Shown here in pieces: positions 31,484 through 33,491 of a stretch of 33,491 nucleotides of DNA. The notes beneath the pieces were generated by a model. That model searched no databases and was not told the DNA's origin. It saw nothing but the letters and a program-made list of their open reading frames with translations. The stretch is taken from positions 1 through 33,491 of the forward strand of contig NZ_JBNMIU010000018.1 in NCBI RefSeq assembly GCF_050873445.1, read 5' to 3'. This DNA is from Acidaminococcus sp050873445. GTDB taxonomy: Bacteria > Bacillota > Negativicutes > Acidaminococcales > Acidaminococcaceae. The translations under genes were made by a program, and so were the position numbers. The stretch's first letter is position 1, and each line of letters starts with the position of its first letter.

Positions 31484-32635
31484 TTACTGTACGATTTCTT
31501 TGATGGCCCCGATGATCTTGGGATTTTCCTCCGCCGTGCCGATGGAGATCCGCAGACCGCCCGGCAACCGGCTGTTCTGGCTGAAGTCCCGTACCAGTAC
31601 CCGCTTCTTCAGCAGTTCATGGAACAGGCAACTGCCTGCTGCCCTGGCTTTTTCAGCACTGGGCAGATCCCGGGCACCTGCTTTGTCCGCCAGTTTATCC
31701 AGCACCTTCCCTGCCGGCATAGCCAGCAAAAAATTGGTGGCGCTGGGCAGTACCCGAAAGCCCATGGATTCCAGATGTTCCCGCAGATACCGGCGGCCGG
31801 TGACCACCATGTCCACCCGTTCCTTCAATACCTCCGGCTTACTGAACAGCAGTTCCGCCGTCAAAATGGAAAAACCATTCACTGTGTAGGGCAGCAATAC
31901 TTTTTTCAGGATTTTCATCACTGCCGGACTGCCGATGCCGTAACCAATCCGCAGATTGGCCAGTCCGTATGCTTTGGAAAAGGTCCGCAGCACCAGCAAG
32001 TTATCCACTTCGTTCACCAGATTCAGAGTGGACAGGGTTTTAGGATCTCCCTCCTCTACCGTAAATTCCATGTAGGCTTCATCCATGATCACCGGGCATT
32101 CCACACTCCGGATGATTTTTTCCATCGTCTCATGGCTGTTGTAGTTGCCCGTGGGGTTGTTGGGATTGCAGATAATCAGCAGTGCCGGTTTCTGTTCTCT
32201 GGCAAAATCGATGACCACATCCGGATCCACAAAACCATCTGCTGTCAGAGGGAACAGTACCGGTTCGCTGTCCGCCAGGACAGCGTAGGTCTGGTACATG
32301 CTGAAACTGGGAGCAGGAGAAGCAATCTTGCGGCCTGGGCCACCGAAAGCATAGCAGGCTTTTTCCAAAAGTTCGCTGGAACCATTGCCCAGCACCACCT
32401 GAGCCGGATCGAAACCCAGCGTTTCACCAATGGCGGCGCACAGATCCTCGCCGTGCATGGAAGGGTACCGGTTAAAGGCATGTTCTGCCAGCCGCTGGCC
32501 CAGTTCCAGCCGCAGTTCCGGCGTCATGTCCCAGTTGGTTTCGTTGGCATTGACAATGATATCCGCATCGGGTACTGTTTCCACCTGATACTCTTCGATC
32601 CGGGCAAGCGTATCCCGCGGTTGTATATTGCTCAT
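31484..32635 (-). CDS. hisC: Histidinol-phosphate aminotransferase
   Basis: PLP enzyme that moves the amino group of glutamate to imidazole acetol phosphate. The 383-residue fold type I protein has the NANET start, GNGSSELL, CNPNNPTGN, MDEAYMEF and the PLP lysine in TFSKAYGLANLRIGY, with a late LRISIGT Arg. It directly follows hisG (14 nt) where hisD would often lie. The ATG at 32635 follows AGGAGG at 9 nt. Confidence 0.96.
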   Translation of the reverse strand: MSNIQPRDTLARIEEYQVETVPDADIIVNANETNWDMTPELRLELGQRLAEHAFNRYPSMHGEDLCAAIGETLGFDPAQVVLGNGSSELLEKACYAFGGPGRKIASPAPSFSMYQTYAVLADSEPVLFPLTADGFVDPDVVIDFAREQKPALLIICNPNNPTGNYNSHETMEKIIRSVECPVIMDEAYMEFTVEEGDPKTLSTLNLVNEVDNLLVLRTFSKAYGLANLRIGYGIGSPAVMKILKKVLLPYTVNGFSILTAELLFSKPEVLKERVDMVVTGRRYLREHLESMGFRVLPSATNFLLAMPAGKVLDKLADKAGARDLPSAEKARAAGSCLFHELLKKRVLVRDFSQNSRLPGGLRISIGTAEENPKIIGAIKEIVQ

Positions 32636-32649
32636 GGGGAGATTCCTCC

Positions 32650-33297
32650 TTATTTTTGTTCTTCTGCCAGCACGACTTTCAGATCTTCCACCAGCTTCTT
32701 GATCCTGTCATACTGCATCTTGAAGCTGACCTTATTTGCGATCAACCTGGCCGTACTGGGAAAGACGCTGACAATTTCCTTCAATTTATTTTCCCGCAGT
32801 GTCCGGCCCGTCTGCACAATATCCACGATGCTGTCACTGAGCCCTACGATGGGACCCAGTTCGATGGAACCGTTCAGTTTGATGATCTCCATCTGCATGC
32901 CCAGCTTGTCGAAAAACGCAGCAGCACAGCGGGGATATTTGGTGGCCACCCGCATATGGGCGTAATCCGTCAGTTCCGGCAGCACCTTGGCTTCCGGCAC
33001 CGCCATCATCAGGTGGCAGCCCCCGTACCCCATATCCAGCAGCTCGTAGATATCTTTCTGTTCCTCATTCAGCACATCCTTGCCGATAATCCCGATATCG
33101 GCGGCGCCATATTCCACATAGGTAGGCAAATCCACCGTTTTTACAATCAGGAACTTTACTTTCGTTTCTTCATTGGTAATGACCAGTTTCCGGGAATCTT
33201 CCACCACATTTTCCGCAGAGTAGCCTACTTTGGCCAGGAGCTCCACGCTTTTTGCAAACAGTTTCCCTTTGGGCAGGGCAATCGTTAAATAATCCAT
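32650..33297 (-). CDS. hisG: ATP phosphoribosyltransferase, short form (catalytic subunit)
   Basis: First step of histidine synthesis: joins ATP and PRPP. The 215-residue protein is the short HisG without the regulatory domain, so it needs HisZ, which is the next gene upstream. Motifs are IALPKGKLF at the start, GAADIGIIGKDVL, and the PRPP-binding loop DIVQTGRTLREN. The ATG at 33297 has AGGAGA at 9 nt and lies 13 nt after the hisZ stop. Confidence 0.97.
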   Translation of the reverse strand: MDYLTIALPKGKLFAKSVELLAKVGYSAENVVEDSRKLVITNEETKVKFLIVKTVDLPTYVEYGAADIGIIGKDVLNEEQKDIYELLDMGYGGCHLMMAVPEAKVLPELTDYAHMRVATKYPRCAAAFFDKLGMQMEIIKLNGSIELGPIVGLSDSIVDIVQTGRTLRENKLKEIVSVFPSTARLIANKVSFKMQYDRIKKLVEDLKVVLAEEQK

Positions 33298-33310
33298 TGT
33301 ATCGTCTCTC

Positions 33311-33491
33311 CTATCCTACATAGGCTACAGCTTCGCACCGGTTGGCCGCACAGGCCTTGGCCGCTTCTTCCGGGGTAAGGGCATTGGTAGCAACTTTCAC
33401 GTTCTTGCCGCCAGATCGCAGTTCCATGGCCTTTGCAATGGCCTTGGCCTGGCACCCGGGTGCCCAGGCTACGTTAATGTCCCATTTGGAC
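33311..33491 (-). CDS. hisZ: ATP phosphoribosyltransferase regulatory subunit, partial (C-terminus)
   Basis: Only the last 60 codons lie in the window; the 5' part runs off the right end. The visible end (INVAWAPGCQAKAIAKAMEL, then a strand-helix pair and AVAYVG) fits the C-terminal domain of HisZ, a histidyl-tRNA synthetase-like protein that regulates short HisG. Position directly before a short hisG supports the call. A true histidyl-tRNA synthetase is less likely. Confidence 0.75.
   Translation of the reverse strand, partial: SKWDINVAWAPGCQAKAIAKAMELRSGGKNVKVATNALTPEEAAKACAANRCEAVAYVG

Noticed and set aside
1..33491. tRNA, rRNA, CRISPR array, insertion sequence or toxin-antitoxin pair
   Set aside because: No cloverleaf with conserved arms, no regularly spaced repeats, no transposase and no such gene pair was seen on either strand.

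Overview
The window looks like a chromosomal segment of a Negativicutes bacterium, most likely Acidaminococcus or a close relative. Four things point there: a 331-residue (R)-2-hydroxyglutarate dehydrogenase very like the Acidaminococcus fermentans enzyme, a CggR-led glycolytic operon of Firmicutes type, a glmS ribozyme, and ylm-type cell-division genes. No database search was possible, so the genus is an inference from family knowledge. Apart from the first gene, everything recognised is read on the minus strand.

Layout. 1-1241: an AT-rich leader and a lone tyrosine recombinase on the plus strand. 1267-1289: a two-way terminator. 8207-1301: glycolytic operon cggR - gap - pgk/tpiA (one fused gene) - gpmI - eno. 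11812-8390: NAD synthesis operon nadA - nadB - nadC. 14107-12008: glmS behind a glmS ribozyme leader. 14918-14256: a histidine-phosphatase gene with a Fur-like palindrome upstream. 18750-14978: pgeF - yggS - sepF - proC - ylmH. 20371-18896: a two-domain polyphosphate kinase 2 family gene. 21457-20462: hgdH. 22020-21634: desulfoferrodoxin. 22983-22123: an exported protein with a chagasin-like C-terminus. 26583-23048: a type II secretion/type IV pilus-like operon (GspF-like protein and five pilin-like proteins, no ATPase). 33491-26752: his operon (hisZ partial, hisG, hisC, hisB, hisH, hisA, hisF, hisIE), with glmM as its last gene and hisD missing from the run.

How the genes fit together. The first operon carries triose phosphate to phosphoenolpyruvate and is probably controlled by CggR through a repeat next to its own start codon. 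The GAPDH has lost the residues that normally select NAD over NADP. glmS and glmM, in different operons, supply amino-sugar precursors for the cell wall. hgdH is the reductive entry step of glutamate fermentation by the hydroxyglutarate route and uses NADH; nadABC supplies the pyridine nucleotide. Desulfoferrodoxin fits an oxygen-sensitive anaerobe.

The points most worth a second look are the coenzyme-site changes in the GAPDH, the pgk-tpiA fusion, the Fur-like box, the palindrome shared in part by the hgdH and nadA promoters, the G-quadruplex motif ahead of the pilus operon, and the two-part exported protein. No tRNA, rRNA, CRISPR array or insertion sequence was seen.
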